Of a stretch of DNA of 64,000 nucleotides, positions 53,201 through 59,765 are shown piece by piece. The notes beneath the pieces are model-generated. The model searched no databases and was not told the origin of the DNA. It was given only the letters and a program-made list of their open reading frames with translations. The stretch is from positions 46,478-110,477 of the forward strand of contig NZ_FNRE01000013.1 of assembly GCF_900107705.1 (NCBI RefSeq). Direction: 5' to 3'. A program made the translations under genes and the position numbers. The stretch is from Prevotella sp. tc2-28. GTDB lineage: Bacteria; Bacteroidota; Bacteroidia; Bacteroidales; Bacteroidaceae. Within the stretch, counting starts at the first letter, position 1. Every line of letters starts with the position of its first letter.

Positions 53201-53447
53201 TGGCATCCGCGACCGTGTCAAGCTCATTCGCGAGAATGCCAATGGCGAGCGTGAGATTCACATGCTCGACCTCAGCGATGCTAACATCATGAATTCTCCC
53301 TATTTCTATATGCAGCAGAACGACATCCTGTATGTTGAGCCCAGTATCGTCAAGAAGCAGCAGGGTAACATCGTCACCAGCCTCGTGATTCCGCTGACCA
53401 CCTCTCTGGTGTCCTTCTCAGCCCTCCTCATTGCTATTTTCAAGTAA
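50289..53447 (+). CDS. Wzz/BY-kinase fused to Wza-like export lipoprotein
   Basis: 1052 residues. 1-60: first membrane segment; 60-530: Wzz periplasmic region with long coiled coils; about 537-562: second membrane segment; about 600-780: tyrosine-kinase-like P-loop domain (SDAVGDGKTYQ Walker A, VVLVDLDLRHPG, YDYVVIDGPA). From residue 782 an in-frame ATG begins a second protein, MSKKKNKFLYKQV, with its own lipobox (LSSC, Cys807), then Wza domains (IMPKDQLNIHVYTIN, DGTINFPILGRIKVVGL, SLBB-like VLGEVGAPGTIQVSREKI) to the end. No stop separates the two. The Tyr-rich kinase tail is absent. Internal initiation at 52632 could yield a normal Wza; alternatively the fusion is real or a stop codon was lost. 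Confidence 0.88.
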   Translation: MEINEKSFNMTEMDTEERSSLFNLQNILMTFALHWKWFIPSVVVCLLIGFVYWWNQPTTMAVRGKMRLIQQTQDKGNAVSAGLAVLSSLPLGIGNNLSASLGGAQGIDVEKEIILSSDLVTEVVLDLGLYTEYRMGRWGRSYVLYKDQPVTVALDRTHLLWMDRELPLHYHQISLTLSKDSEGYHADIIAGGRSIQKNFKALPDKVMTEVGTLFFSPNQSLTPQQRRAYADGFQMQVTIRPPKTVAAGFIGRMVAEAPTKSSTNMLHITVRDENMMRGIDFITRLVDIYNQQGREDMRDQNRLTDQFVNQRLVKINEELGISDDAYEQSKVKYQITQPAEDAAEAVGKKSQYDQQLIQIGIQLQLHDYMMEFAQNPANIYEVIPVVSGGMGMGGSMGMGSTGGGGQALSRHNTLAFQRKELLKSMSDKAPQVQRVTELIEELRPTLLTELSRTRQAMVIQRQNVEREYQKAMERIGSAPHIERVFTDIERLREIKQGVYLVMLQKREELAMGRVDVTDKGKLIEKAQVVGGSVLPNRNMIMLIALAIGILLPLVLLILFQFLRTKVGMRADIESASRLPILGEVFNVHQEEALRTVRTNLLLRLQPDQKTLLVTSDAVGDGKTYQAIQLAQGLARLDKKVVLVDLDLRHPGIAQALGITAKGGTFSLLSLTSPAAADVQSQLVTVDNIDVLPAGTPSQVHPSDLLSRDSLVQVLTLLKARYDYVVIDGPAMAGNSDTLQIATQADATCFIVKADHTAKAVVKAIDKESRLPHTMFIYNLIDMSKKKNKFLYKQVLMLLSFVLVLSSCSVKKFAYLQGADKIDLNKQSALYDARIMPKDQLNIHVYTINAGAATPFNMGSVNATSSTMGGAANLSTATGNQNYLVSNDGTINFPILGRIKVVGLTKDECEDMILEKIRPYMAESERPIVTVRQANYSITVLGEVGAPGTIQVSREKINIYEALAQAGDLTVYGIRDRVKLIRENANGEREIHMLDLSDANIMNSPYFYMQQNDILYVEPSIVKKQQGNIVTSLVIPLTTSLVSFSALLIAIFK

Positions 53448-53456
53448 CAGCGCCTA

Positions 53457-54572
53457 ATGGTCAAGCCGTTGGATTTGCAGGCAATCACCCTCCAGCATGC
53501 AGCAGCGTACAAGGCAGCAGTGGAAAGGGTAGTGGACTCCGGCTGGTTCCTGCAAGGCGAGGAAACCCGTCGGTTTGAGTCAGACTATGCTCGTTATATC
53601 GGCACGCAGCATGCTGTTGCCGTTGCCAATGGATTGGATGCGCTGAGGCTCATCCTCCGAGGGTATAAGGAAATGGGAGCCATGCAGGACGGCGATGAGA
53701 TTATCGTTCCTGCCAACACCTATATCGCAACCATCCTCGCCATCACTGACAACCATTTGGTCCCTGTCCTTGTAGAACCCACCTTTGACCATCTCGAACT
53801 TGATATCGACCAGGTAGAGCAGCACATCACCCCCAAGACCAGAGGTGTGATGACCGTTCACCTCTATGGCAGGATAGCCTATAACGACCAACTGGGTGAG
53901 ATTTGTCAAAAACACCATCTGAAGTTAATGGAAGACTGCGCACAAAGCCATGGATGCGGGTTCATGGTTAAAGGTTCAAGGTTCACGAAGACGGGAGCGT
54001 TGGGCGATGCCGCAGCCCATTCTTTCTATCCCGGCAAGAATTTGGGTGCCTTTGGTGATGCCGGAGCAGTGACCACTAACGACGAAGAGCTGGCTGCTGT
54101 CATCCGTGCCCTCGCTAACTATGGCAGTCAGCGTAAATACGTGTTTGCCTACACAGGTATGAATAGCCGCATGTCGGAGATTGATGCTGCCGTGCTGGAC
54201 GTCAAGCTGAAATACTTGGACGAAGACAATAGGAAGCGCCAGCAGTTGGCAGCCTATTATTACGAGCATATCAACAATCCTCTCATCACCCTCCCTAAGC
54301 GCATCCCTGACGAGAACAACGTCTACCACCAGTTCCCCATATTCTGTGAACGGCGCGACGCACTGCAGCAGTTCCTGGCCAACCAAGGTATCCAAACCCT
54401 CATCCATTACCCCATCCCTCCTCATAAGCAAGCGTGTTATAGGGCGTGGAACCACCTCAGCTATCCCATTACAGAGCGGATACATGCCCAGGAACTGTCC
54501 CTCCCGATGAACCAAGTCATCACCCCCCAACAAGCCGAAACCATAGTCCAGGCCCTCAACACCTTCCTTTAA
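53457..54572 (+). CDS. DegT/DnrJ/EryC1-type sugar aminotransferase
   Basis: 371 residues with YARYIGTQHAVAVANGLDAL, DEIIVPANTYIATILAITDN, EDCAQSHG and the PLP lysine in HSFYPGKNLGAFGDAGAV. The closest pattern is the FdtB/QdtB group that makes 3-amino-dideoxy-hexoses for surface glycans. Between QSHG and KTGALGDAA an insertion reading CGFMVKGSRFT coincides with a DNA heptamer array. It is the last recognisable capsule gene: no glycosyltransferase, flippase or polymerase follows. Confidence 0.92.
   Translation: MVKPLDLQAITLQHAAAYKAAVERVVDSGWFLQGEETRRFESDYARYIGTQHAVAVANGLDALRLILRGYKEMGAMQDGDEIIVPANTYIATILAITDNHLVPVLVEPTFDHLELDIDQVEQHITPKTRGVMTVHLYGRIAYNDQLGEICQKHHLKLMEDCAQSHGCGFMVKGSRFTKTGALGDAAAHSFYPGKNLGAFGDAGAVTTNDEELAAVIRALANYGSQRKYVFAYTGMNSRMSEIDAAVLDVKLKYLDEDNRKRQQLAAYYYEHINNPLITLPKRIPDENNVYHQFPIFCERRDALQQFLANQGIQTLIHYPIPPHKQACYRAWNHLSYPITERIHAQELSLPMNQVITPQQAETIVQALNTFL
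53959..53986. repeat. heptamer array GGTTCAN x4 inside the aminotransferase gene
   Basis: GGTTCAT, GGTTAAA, GGTTCAA and GGTTCAC in tandem within the coding sequence, encoding GFMVKGSRFT next to the active-site loop preceding the PLP lysine. Confidence 0.9.
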
Positions 54573-54610
54573 TTTTTCCCCTTCCGCTTTCTCCTTTCAA
54601 TTTTTATCTG

Positions 54611-54860
54611 TATCTTTGTACCCGATATAGTATACAATTCCAATAAATCTACGGGCACAGAGCCCTCGTGTAGAGGTGGTAATTCGCTGAACTATACCCA
54701 TTTAGGTTAACCTTAACCCTGTCCATTTACATAGTAAATAGGACAGGGGAAAGACGTACCCTAAGGGCAACTTCCAGCAATTCCCCTCTATATATTATGT
54801 GATACCGATATCTTGATTGCCTTCCATGCTGGTCAAGAAACGTGTTTTTAAATCATACGT
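54611..54860 (+). ncRNA. candidate structured RNA behind a TATCTTTG promoter
   Basis: TATCTTTG at 54611-54618 is followed by about 240 bases without a reading frame but with consistent pairing: a GGGC/GCCC hairpin (about 54653-54665), a long-range stem in which TAGAGG, AATT and GCTG (54671-54689) match CAGC, AATT and CCTCTA (54775-54790), an inner hairpin CCCTGTCCATTTAC/GTAAATAGGACAGGG, and a CTTGA/TCAAG stem before GTTTTT near 54845. This rod-like fold suggests a small RNA or a regulatory leader of the toxin-antitoxin operon. It is not recognised as tmRNA, RNase P or SRP RNA. Confidence 0.45.
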
Positions 54861-54883
54861 CTAATATATAAAACAAGATAATT

Positions 54884-55162
54884 ATGTGTACAGTAAGTGT
54901 TAAGGTAAACGAGGCATTGCTTCGTGGCATGCGACCGGAGCTGAACTCCACGGCAGCTATTCGCCGGTGGGTGCAGCAGCAGATAGACTTGCGTATTCAG
55001 CAGATGGAACTCGACGACCAGGAAACGATGACTATCGAGGAAGCCCGCGAGATGACTCATCGTGCAGTAAGCCGTGAATATGCTCTGGATCGTGATATGA
55101 CACCAGAACAGCTGTATGCGGTGATTTCGGAAGAGATTGATGATATCTACGCTAATGGCTGA
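54884..55162 (+). CDS. antitoxin of a RelE/ParE-type toxin-antitoxin pair
   Basis: 92 residues. N-terminal VSVKVNEALLRGM and a helix-rich TAAIRRWVQQQIDLRIQQM stretch look like a ribbon-helix-helix or related DNA-binding antitoxin start, and the acidic C-terminal half (MTPEQLYAVISEEIDDIYAN) would wrap the toxin. It overlaps the toxin gene by 8 bases, the classic arrangement. Confidence 0.75.
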   Translation: MCTVSVKVNEALLRGMRPELNSTAAIRRWVQQQIDLRIQQMELDDQETMTIEEAREMTHRAVSREYALDRDMTPEQLYAVISEEIDDIYANG

Positions 55163-55469
55163 TTATCGCTATATCATCAAGCCTCGCGCATCTCGTAAGA
55201 TATTCTCTTTTTATCAGAATGTGGCGAAGAAATACCGTCATACGTATGATAAAGACGATCTTAAACGTGACGTGCAGAACGCAGTTTTCTCAATCTTTCG
55301 CATCGAGAACGGACTCCTCCGTCGCGAGCCGACCATCTCCCAATGGGCAGGATACCACATGGCTAATACCGACAAGTGGTACTTCGCCTACACGATAGAT
55401 GGCGACACCATCACGGTAGTCGATGCTCGCCATGCACAAAACATGAGGAGCAGTGAGAGCAGTATCTAG
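55155..55469 (+). CDS. RelE/ParE-like toxin
   Basis: 104 residues from MADYRYIIKPRASRKIF, with the family-like middle RIENGLLRREPTISQWAGYH and C-terminal YFAYTIDGDTITVVDARHAQN. This type is common in Bacteroidales; RelE relatives cut mRNA on ribosomes and ParE relatives inhibit gyrase, and the sequence does not decide which. Cotranscribed with the overlapping antitoxin. Confidence 0.78.
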   Translation: MADYRYIIKPRASRKIFSFYQNVAKKYRHTYDKDDLKRDVQNAVFSIFRIENGLLRREPTISQWAGYHMANTDKWYFAYTIDGDTITVVDARHAQNMRSSESSI

Positions 55470-56242
55470 CTTGCTTGAATACTGCCGAGTCGCGTCTCAT
55501 GTCGATGAACATCAACATGTACGAAGAACTTGGTCATCGACTTTGTCGCTTGGCTCGTCCAAGAACCTGAACAAGTCCCCTGTCACATACAGCGGCAAAT
55601 AGATGAATTGTTGAAACAGATATAAAATAAACAAAGCGAATAATTATGTGTCAGACAGCAGTTATCCGGTCTGCGTTCTTCATTCCAACGCCAATTGGAA
55701 GAATCCGCTAACCGCTAACCTCTTAACGATAACCGATAAAAAAAGAGTCCTTCATCCATCAAACATCTTACATCTATCGCTGACACCCACCTGACACCTG
55801 TCATAAATTACACATCAAACATCATCCATCTTAACGACATTCATCAGACATCCGGGAAATTGAGCCTTTTCCGCTCATTTCTATACAAAGGCACGGTTAA
55901 GCGAGAGAAATGTGAGCTCGCTCAAACATTTCCGAACGTGAGTGCTTTCGACCTTCAGGTCAAAGGTAGCCATTTTTACCCAATTGGGCAATAGCTTTAA
56001 GAAAGTTTTACACGGAAGTGTAAGGAAGTGTTAAGAAAGAGGCGGTTTAGGATGGTAGTTCTGAGGACAGTGAAGAGTGCTCGGAGCGGAAAACGGAAAA
56101 ATCGGGTAGGAAAGTGTCAAGATAAAATTTGAGTTGAGACGAAAGAGATAAGAAATTGGTCGAAACCAAAAATAAGTATTCATAAACATTGTTTAACTAA
56201 AACGACGAGATACTGACAGGAGCACGGCTCTTGTATATCATT
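55470..56242. other. gene-poor region: remnants, heptamer-like tracts and hairpin repeat
   Basis: No intact gene. 55516-55627 reads as a C-terminal coding remnant (ending ELLKQI before a stop, resembling the ELLKQMK end of the ORF at 62757). 55711-55745 carries degenerate heptamers (GCTAACC, GCTAACC, TCTTAAC, GATAACC). 55756-55850 is rich in CATC and TGACACC strings with a loose 7-base period. A hairpin repeat lies at 55890-55951, and the last 50 bases before the ATPase gene weakly match the leader found upstream of 58593 and 60316. Confidence 0.6.
55890..55951. repeat. hairpin repeat family, copy 2
   Basis: GGCACGGTTAAGCGAGAG followed by stem GAAATGTGAGC pairing with GCTCAAACATTTC, then CCGAACGTGAGTGC. 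The conserved flanks match copy 1 (40408) and copy 3 (60106); the stem sequence differs but remains paired. Confidence 0.75.
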
Positions 56243-57619
56243 ATGAGGATACGCAAGATAAAATACAATAATCACCCAGTTATAGGAAATCTGGAATTAG
56301 ACTTGGTAAACCCTAATACGGGATTGCCATACGATACTATTGTATTTGCTGGAGAGAATGGAACTGGCAAGACAACGATATTATCAACGCTGAATGCATT
56401 TCTATGTCTTGGCCCATTTGAGGCATTTGAAAGGATTGAATATGAAGTAGGTCGTCATTTGTATGCTGTAGTATCAGCAGGTACAGAACATGATAATAAG
56501 ATGGGTTTCCATCACCGTATAGATCTACAGACAAATACAACATCCAATATTCAGCGAAATAGAAATAATGATAGAGATGGTATAGCCAGAGATAATCTTG
56601 ACCTTCGACACTATGGTTGTGTCTATTCCAAGGCGCGTGCTGATTTTAGTGTTAGAAAGCTTACGGGAACTACTTCTCTTGATATAGATGCTGACTCATA
56701 CGATGACGATAGCAAGGAAGATTTCAGCAGTTTAAAACAGCTTGTTATTGACTTGCAGTATGAAGACAGTGGTAAATTGCAAGAAAAGATTGAGGCTTCA
56801 CCGACGCATAGTCTAACTACAGCAGAGTATAATGCATTTATGCAGTCTGCAAAGATGTACCGATTTAGGTCTGCATTTGATAATTTCTTTGAGAACATCA
56901 AGTATAAAAAAGTAGAAAGTGCTGATGGAGAGAAGAAAGTGTTGTTTACCAAACACGGAACGGATATAACTATCGATGACCTGAGCACTGGCGAAAAGCA
57001 GATTGTATATCGCGGTATCTACTTGCTCCGTAATGTGGGCAAACTTGATGGTGCAGCCATCATGATAGACGAGCCTGAGCTCAGTATGCACCCGAAGTGG
57101 CAGAAGCGAATACTCAAATACTTTAAGGATTTATTTGTGGGGGATAACGGCTCTCAGAAAGTGCAGTTGTTCTTTGCTACCCATTCAGAGTACGTATTAG
57201 GAGAAGCATTAAAGGATTCTGCTAATACCTTGGTCGTAGTACTCAAGGACAATAACGGCTCAATAGAGAAGAAAGAAGTTACAGCACCATTGTTGTTGCC
57301 AACTTTGGTAGCGTCTGAGGTAAATTATGTTGCTTTTGATGTTTGCTCAATAGATTACCATATTGCTCTTTATGGCGCTATTCAGTCAAATTATAATAAA
57401 CACAGTATTGCAAGTTGTGACCAGTTTATTGCGACTCAATGTGCACCTTATTATACAGCAGCTCATAGTTGTGCCACTAGCTATAATGGCATAAACTACA
57501 CTACTTTGCCAACAAAAATTAGAAATCACATCGATCATCCTGATAACCCTTATACATTTACAGAAGAAGAACTCAGAACTTCAATTATCTTGATGAGAGA
57601 TATTCTGGAAAATATATAA
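56243..57619 (+). CDS. AAA-type ATPase with possible C-terminal HEPN-like motif
   Basis: 458 residues from MRIRKIKYNN. RecF/SMC-like ABC-fold ATPase: Walker A GENGTGKTT at 37-45, signature-like LSTGEKQIV, Walker B IMIDEPELSMHP, and His switch FFATHSEYVL. The last hundred residues form a separate domain with several Cys and an RNHIDH string (R-x4-H, about residue 426), the spacing of HEPN ribonuclease motifs. Such ATPases are common in anti-phage systems. It is the first gene of a set with a TIR-like protein 59 bases downstream. Base composition is clearly A+T-richer than the core genes before it. Confidence 0.85.
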   Translation: MRIRKIKYNNHPVIGNLELDLVNPNTGLPYDTIVFAGENGTGKTTILSTLNAFLCLGPFEAFERIEYEVGRHLYAVVSAGTEHDNKMGFHHRIDLQTNTTSNIQRNRNNDRDGIARDNLDLRHYGCVYSKARADFSVRKLTGTTSLDIDADSYDDDSKEDFSSLKQLVIDLQYEDSGKLQEKIEASPTHSLTTAEYNAFMQSAKMYRFRSAFDNFFENIKYKKVESADGEKKVLFTKHGTDITIDDLSTGEKQIVYRGIYLLRNVGKLDGAAIMIDEPELSMHPKWQKRILKYFKDLFVGDNGSQKVQLFFATHSEYVLGEALKDSANTLVVVLKDNNGSIEKKEVTAPLLLPTLVASEVNYVAFDVCSIDYHIALYGAIQSNYNKHSIASCDQFIATQCAPYYTAAHSCATSYNGINYTTLPTKIRNHIDHPDNPYTFTEEELRTSIILMRDILENI

Positions 57620-57678
57620 GATTTCCCATTATACGGCTTTCACATTCTCATTAGAGGAGTAATTCAATTTAGACTTTT

Positions 57679-58491
57679 ATGACTGATACAAAGGCTATAG
57701 AAAATTTGAACGTGTTAATATCGGAGATTCCCGGAATAAAACGTAATTCTTCTGAGCACACCCGGTGGCTTTCGAATGTGTTAAGAGTTCTGGATGAAAA
57801 ATTCGGAACAGATTCTCAATACAGCACAACCATACGAGCTTTTCCATGGAAGGAAACTGCTTCTGGAATTTATAGCGCTTATAATTATCAATCAGAAAGA
57901 GAGCTTGACCATCAAAATGCTTTCTGTCGCCAAATGGAACAGGCAAAGGGTATCATCTTGTCGGCTATTGATGCATTGACAGAGAAACTTGAAGAATCTG
58001 AAATAGATGCCGCACAGGAAAATAAAGGAACATCTTTTGGAGCTTTTGATTCTAAGAAAGTTTTTGTTGTTCATGGACATGATACTAATGCCCGTAACGA
58101 AGTTGAGCTTTTTGTGAAAAGCATAGGCTATGAGCCTATAATACTCTGCAAAAGAGCTGACATGGGTGATACTATCATCGAGAAGATAGAGCGCGAAGCC
58201 AAAGATGTTTGCTATGCCATTGTTATCTATACTTCTTGTGACTTAGGTAAAGATAAGGATGATGCAGACTTGAAACCAAGAGCCAGACAAAATGTTGTTT
58301 TTGAGCATGGTTTTATGTGTGCTCATTTAGGTAGGTCTCATGTATGTGCTCTTCTTGAAGAAGGTGTTGAACAACCAGGAGATTTGAAAGGTGTCATTTA
58401 TAAACCTTTGGATGTAGCTGGCGTATGGAAGTACTTGATAGCTGACGAAATGAAGGCTGTGGGCTTAGAAGTTGATAAAAATAAAATCTGA
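57679..58491 (+). CDS. TIR-like (PF10137-type) nucleotide-binding protein
   Basis: 270 residues. The N-terminal 120 residues are helical with no recognised domain. The C-terminal domain starts at VFVVHGHDTNARNEVELFVK (128-147) and continues EPIILCKRADMGDTIIEKIE, YAIVIYTSCDLG, then RARQNVVFEHGFMCAHLGRS with candidate catalytic Glu209, and ends GVIYKPLDVAGVWKYLIADE. This is the CAP12/Pycsar-effector type TIR, which in several defence systems consumes NAD when activated. The neighbouring ATPase is the obvious candidate sensor or activator. Confidence 0.88.
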   Translation: MTDTKAIENLNVLISEIPGIKRNSSEHTRWLSNVLRVLDEKFGTDSQYSTTIRAFPWKETASGIYSAYNYQSERELDHQNAFCRQMEQAKGIILSAIDALTEKLEESEIDAAQENKGTSFGAFDSKKVFVVHGHDTNARNEVELFVKSIGYEPIILCKRADMGDTIIEKIEREAKDVCYAIVIYTSCDLGKDKDDADLKPRARQNVVFEHGFMCAHLGRSHVCALLEEGVEQPGDLKGVIYKPLDVAGVWKYLIADEMKAVGLEVDKNKI

Positions 58492-58534
58492 TAATCTCAA
58501 AGAGGCTTGTAGCAACATTTCGATTCAGAAAAGC

Positions 58535-58592
58535 GGTGTTTATTACTTCTGCAAAGAGATAAGATTGTTAATCGGCTACCGCATCAATACAG
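58535..58592 (+). promoter_or_regulatory. shared leader sequence, copy A
   Basis: GGTGTTTATTACTTCTG, CAAAGAGATAAGAT, then TCGGCTACCGCAT, ending at the ATG of 58593. Matches copy B at 60254-60315 at roughly four of five positions, including 14 contiguous identical bases (CAAAGAGATAAGAT). TACTTCTG could be a weak -7 box. Confidence 0.7.
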
Positions 58593-59231
58593 ATGACTAC
58601 GAAAGTTTGGGTTGTTTCTTTAATCATATCGGCAATAATAACTATCGTGCTGATTATCTTATGTGACCATTTTTGGCCTGAAGATAAAGTTATGACAAAG
58701 GTAATATCCTTAGTTATTGGTGCGTTAATAAACAACTATATAAGAAAGTCATACGATGGCCTATTTGATATTTTCAATCGCAAATCAGAGAAACCTTTTC
58801 TCGGTGTATTAATCAAGACTAATCATAAATCCCGTAGAATTATAGGCTTTGGGTCATCATGTGGAAATGTTGTGCCAGCGGGTCATTTTAAAGCAGATTA
58901 TGAAGTAGAAGTAGAATTGAATGTTATAATTCAAAACGAATCTCCCTACACTGTTTATGAAGTTGATGTTAGCTATGCACCAAATCAATACTCCGAAAAA
59001 TATACTCTGATAGATAAGCGTGAGAATAAGCTACAACCTTTGGAAGGTAATAAGCACTTTGATTTCACACTTCGGATAATGAAACATTATTATGATGTAT
59101 ATGCATCTGATGTTGATCAAGAACTTTATCGAATCGGGAAAGGGATTAGCCCTTTAAATGGTTCAAAACTTATTATAAAATATAAAGATTCAAAACATAA
59201 GGCGCAATTTAAAACGCAGGTTCTGGAATAA
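58593..59231 (+). CDS. membrane-anchored hypothetical protein of the ATPase-TIR cluster
   Basis: 212 residues. One strong membrane segment at about 6-24 (VWVVSLIISAIITIVLIIL) and a weaker one at 33-50, then a soluble, beta-rich domain with a Gly/Cys turn (IGFGSSCGNVVPAGHF) and alternating strands (VEVELNVIIQNESPYTVYEV). No family was recognised. It follows the TIR gene by 101 bases in the same direction and has the same A+T-rich composition; a membrane component would suit an abortive-infection system but this is inference. Confidence 0.72.
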   Translation: MTTKVWVVSLIISAIITIVLIILCDHFWPEDKVMTKVISLVIGALINNYIRKSYDGLFDIFNRKSEKPFLGVLIKTNHKSRRIIGFGSSCGNVVPAGHFKADYEVEVELNVIIQNESPYTVYEVDVSYAPNQYSEKYTLIDKRENKLQPLEGNKHFDFTLRIMKHYYDVYASDVDQELYRIGKGISPLNGSKLIIKYKDSKHKAQFKTQVLE

Positions 59232-59264
59232 TGACTTTTGCATTTTCCTTCATTTCTGCGAGAA

Positions 59265-59313
59265 TTGAAACTTGAATCTTGAATCTTGAATCTTGAATCT
59301 TGAAACTTGAAAC
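59265..59313. repeat. heptamer array TTGAAWC x7, upstream of the four-helix-bundle gene
   Basis: TTGAAAC, four TTGAATC, then two TTGAAAC, ending 7 bases before the start codon. Preceded by TTTCTGCGAGAA, similar to the TCTGCG strings preceding the array at 62705. Confidence 0.95.
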
Positions 59314-59320
59314 CAATAGT

Positions 59321-59722
59321 ATGTCCAAAGTCCAGCGTTTTGAAGACCTGACCATCTTTCAGATGGCTCGTGACCTCTGTAAGGATGTGTATGCTATCAC
59401 CAAGGACGGCGAGTTCCATAAGGACATGAGGTTTGTTCAGCAAATCCATGCAGCCGCAGGCTCTATCATGGACAACATAGCCGAGGGCTACGAACGCGAT
59501 GGCAACAAGGAATTTATCAATTTCCTGTATATTGCAAAAGGCTCCTGTGGCGAAGTCCGCAGCCAGATCATCAGAGCTACTGATGAAGGTTTCATTGATA
59601 AGGACACGGCCCAAAAACTATATAATGATAGTCTCAATCTGAGCAAAGCAATAAGCAAGTTCATCACTTCCCTCAAAGGAAGTTCCATCACAGGCTTAAA
59701 ACACCTGAAACCTGAATCTTGA
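59321..59722 (+). CDS. four-helix-bundle protein (23S IVS / Avd-like family)
   Basis: 133 residues from MSKVQRFEDLTIFQMARDLC. Pattern of the TIGR02436 family: FEDLTIFQMARDL, QQIHAAAGSIMDNIAEGYER, FLYIAKGSCGEVRSQI and a final helix. Relatives are encoded in intervening sequences of 23S rRNA genes and, as Avd, in diversity-generating retroelements; no reverse transcriptase is present here. Both sides of the gene are bounded by TTGAAWC/CCTGAAW heptamer arrays, and the array reaches into its last codons (LKHLKPES). Confidence 0.9.
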   Translation: MSKVQRFEDLTIFQMARDLCKDVYAITKDGEFHKDMRFVQQIHAAAGSIMDNIAEGYERDGNKEFINFLYIAKGSCGEVRSQIIRATDEGFIDKDTAQKLYNDSLNLSKAISKFITSLKGSSITGLKHLKPES

Positions 59723-59765
59723 AACCTGAATCTAAATCTCTTGAATCCTGAAACTTGAAACCTGA
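59704..59765. repeat. heptamer array CCTGAAW/CTTGAAW, downstream side
   Basis: CCTGAAA, CCTGAAT, CTTGAAA, CCTGAAT, an interruption, then CTTGAAT, CCTGAAA, CTTGAAA, CCTGA. It begins in the last codons of the four-helix-bundle gene and ends exactly where the IS66-like end at 59766 begins. Confidence 0.9.

Noticed and set aside
58472..58666. 64-residue ORF between the TIR and membrane-protein genes
   Set aside because: It overlaps both neighbours and the shared leader; the homologous leader at 60254 has a stop in that frame.
59321..59722. Four-helix-bundle gene as the Avd component of a diversity-generating retroelement
   Set aside because: No reverse transcriptase, template repeat or variable repeat was found in the window; kept only as a family relationship.
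59265..59765. Heptamer arrays as a possible CRISPR
   Set aside because: Units are contiguous 7-mers without spacers, far shorter than CRISPR repeats, and no cas genes are present.
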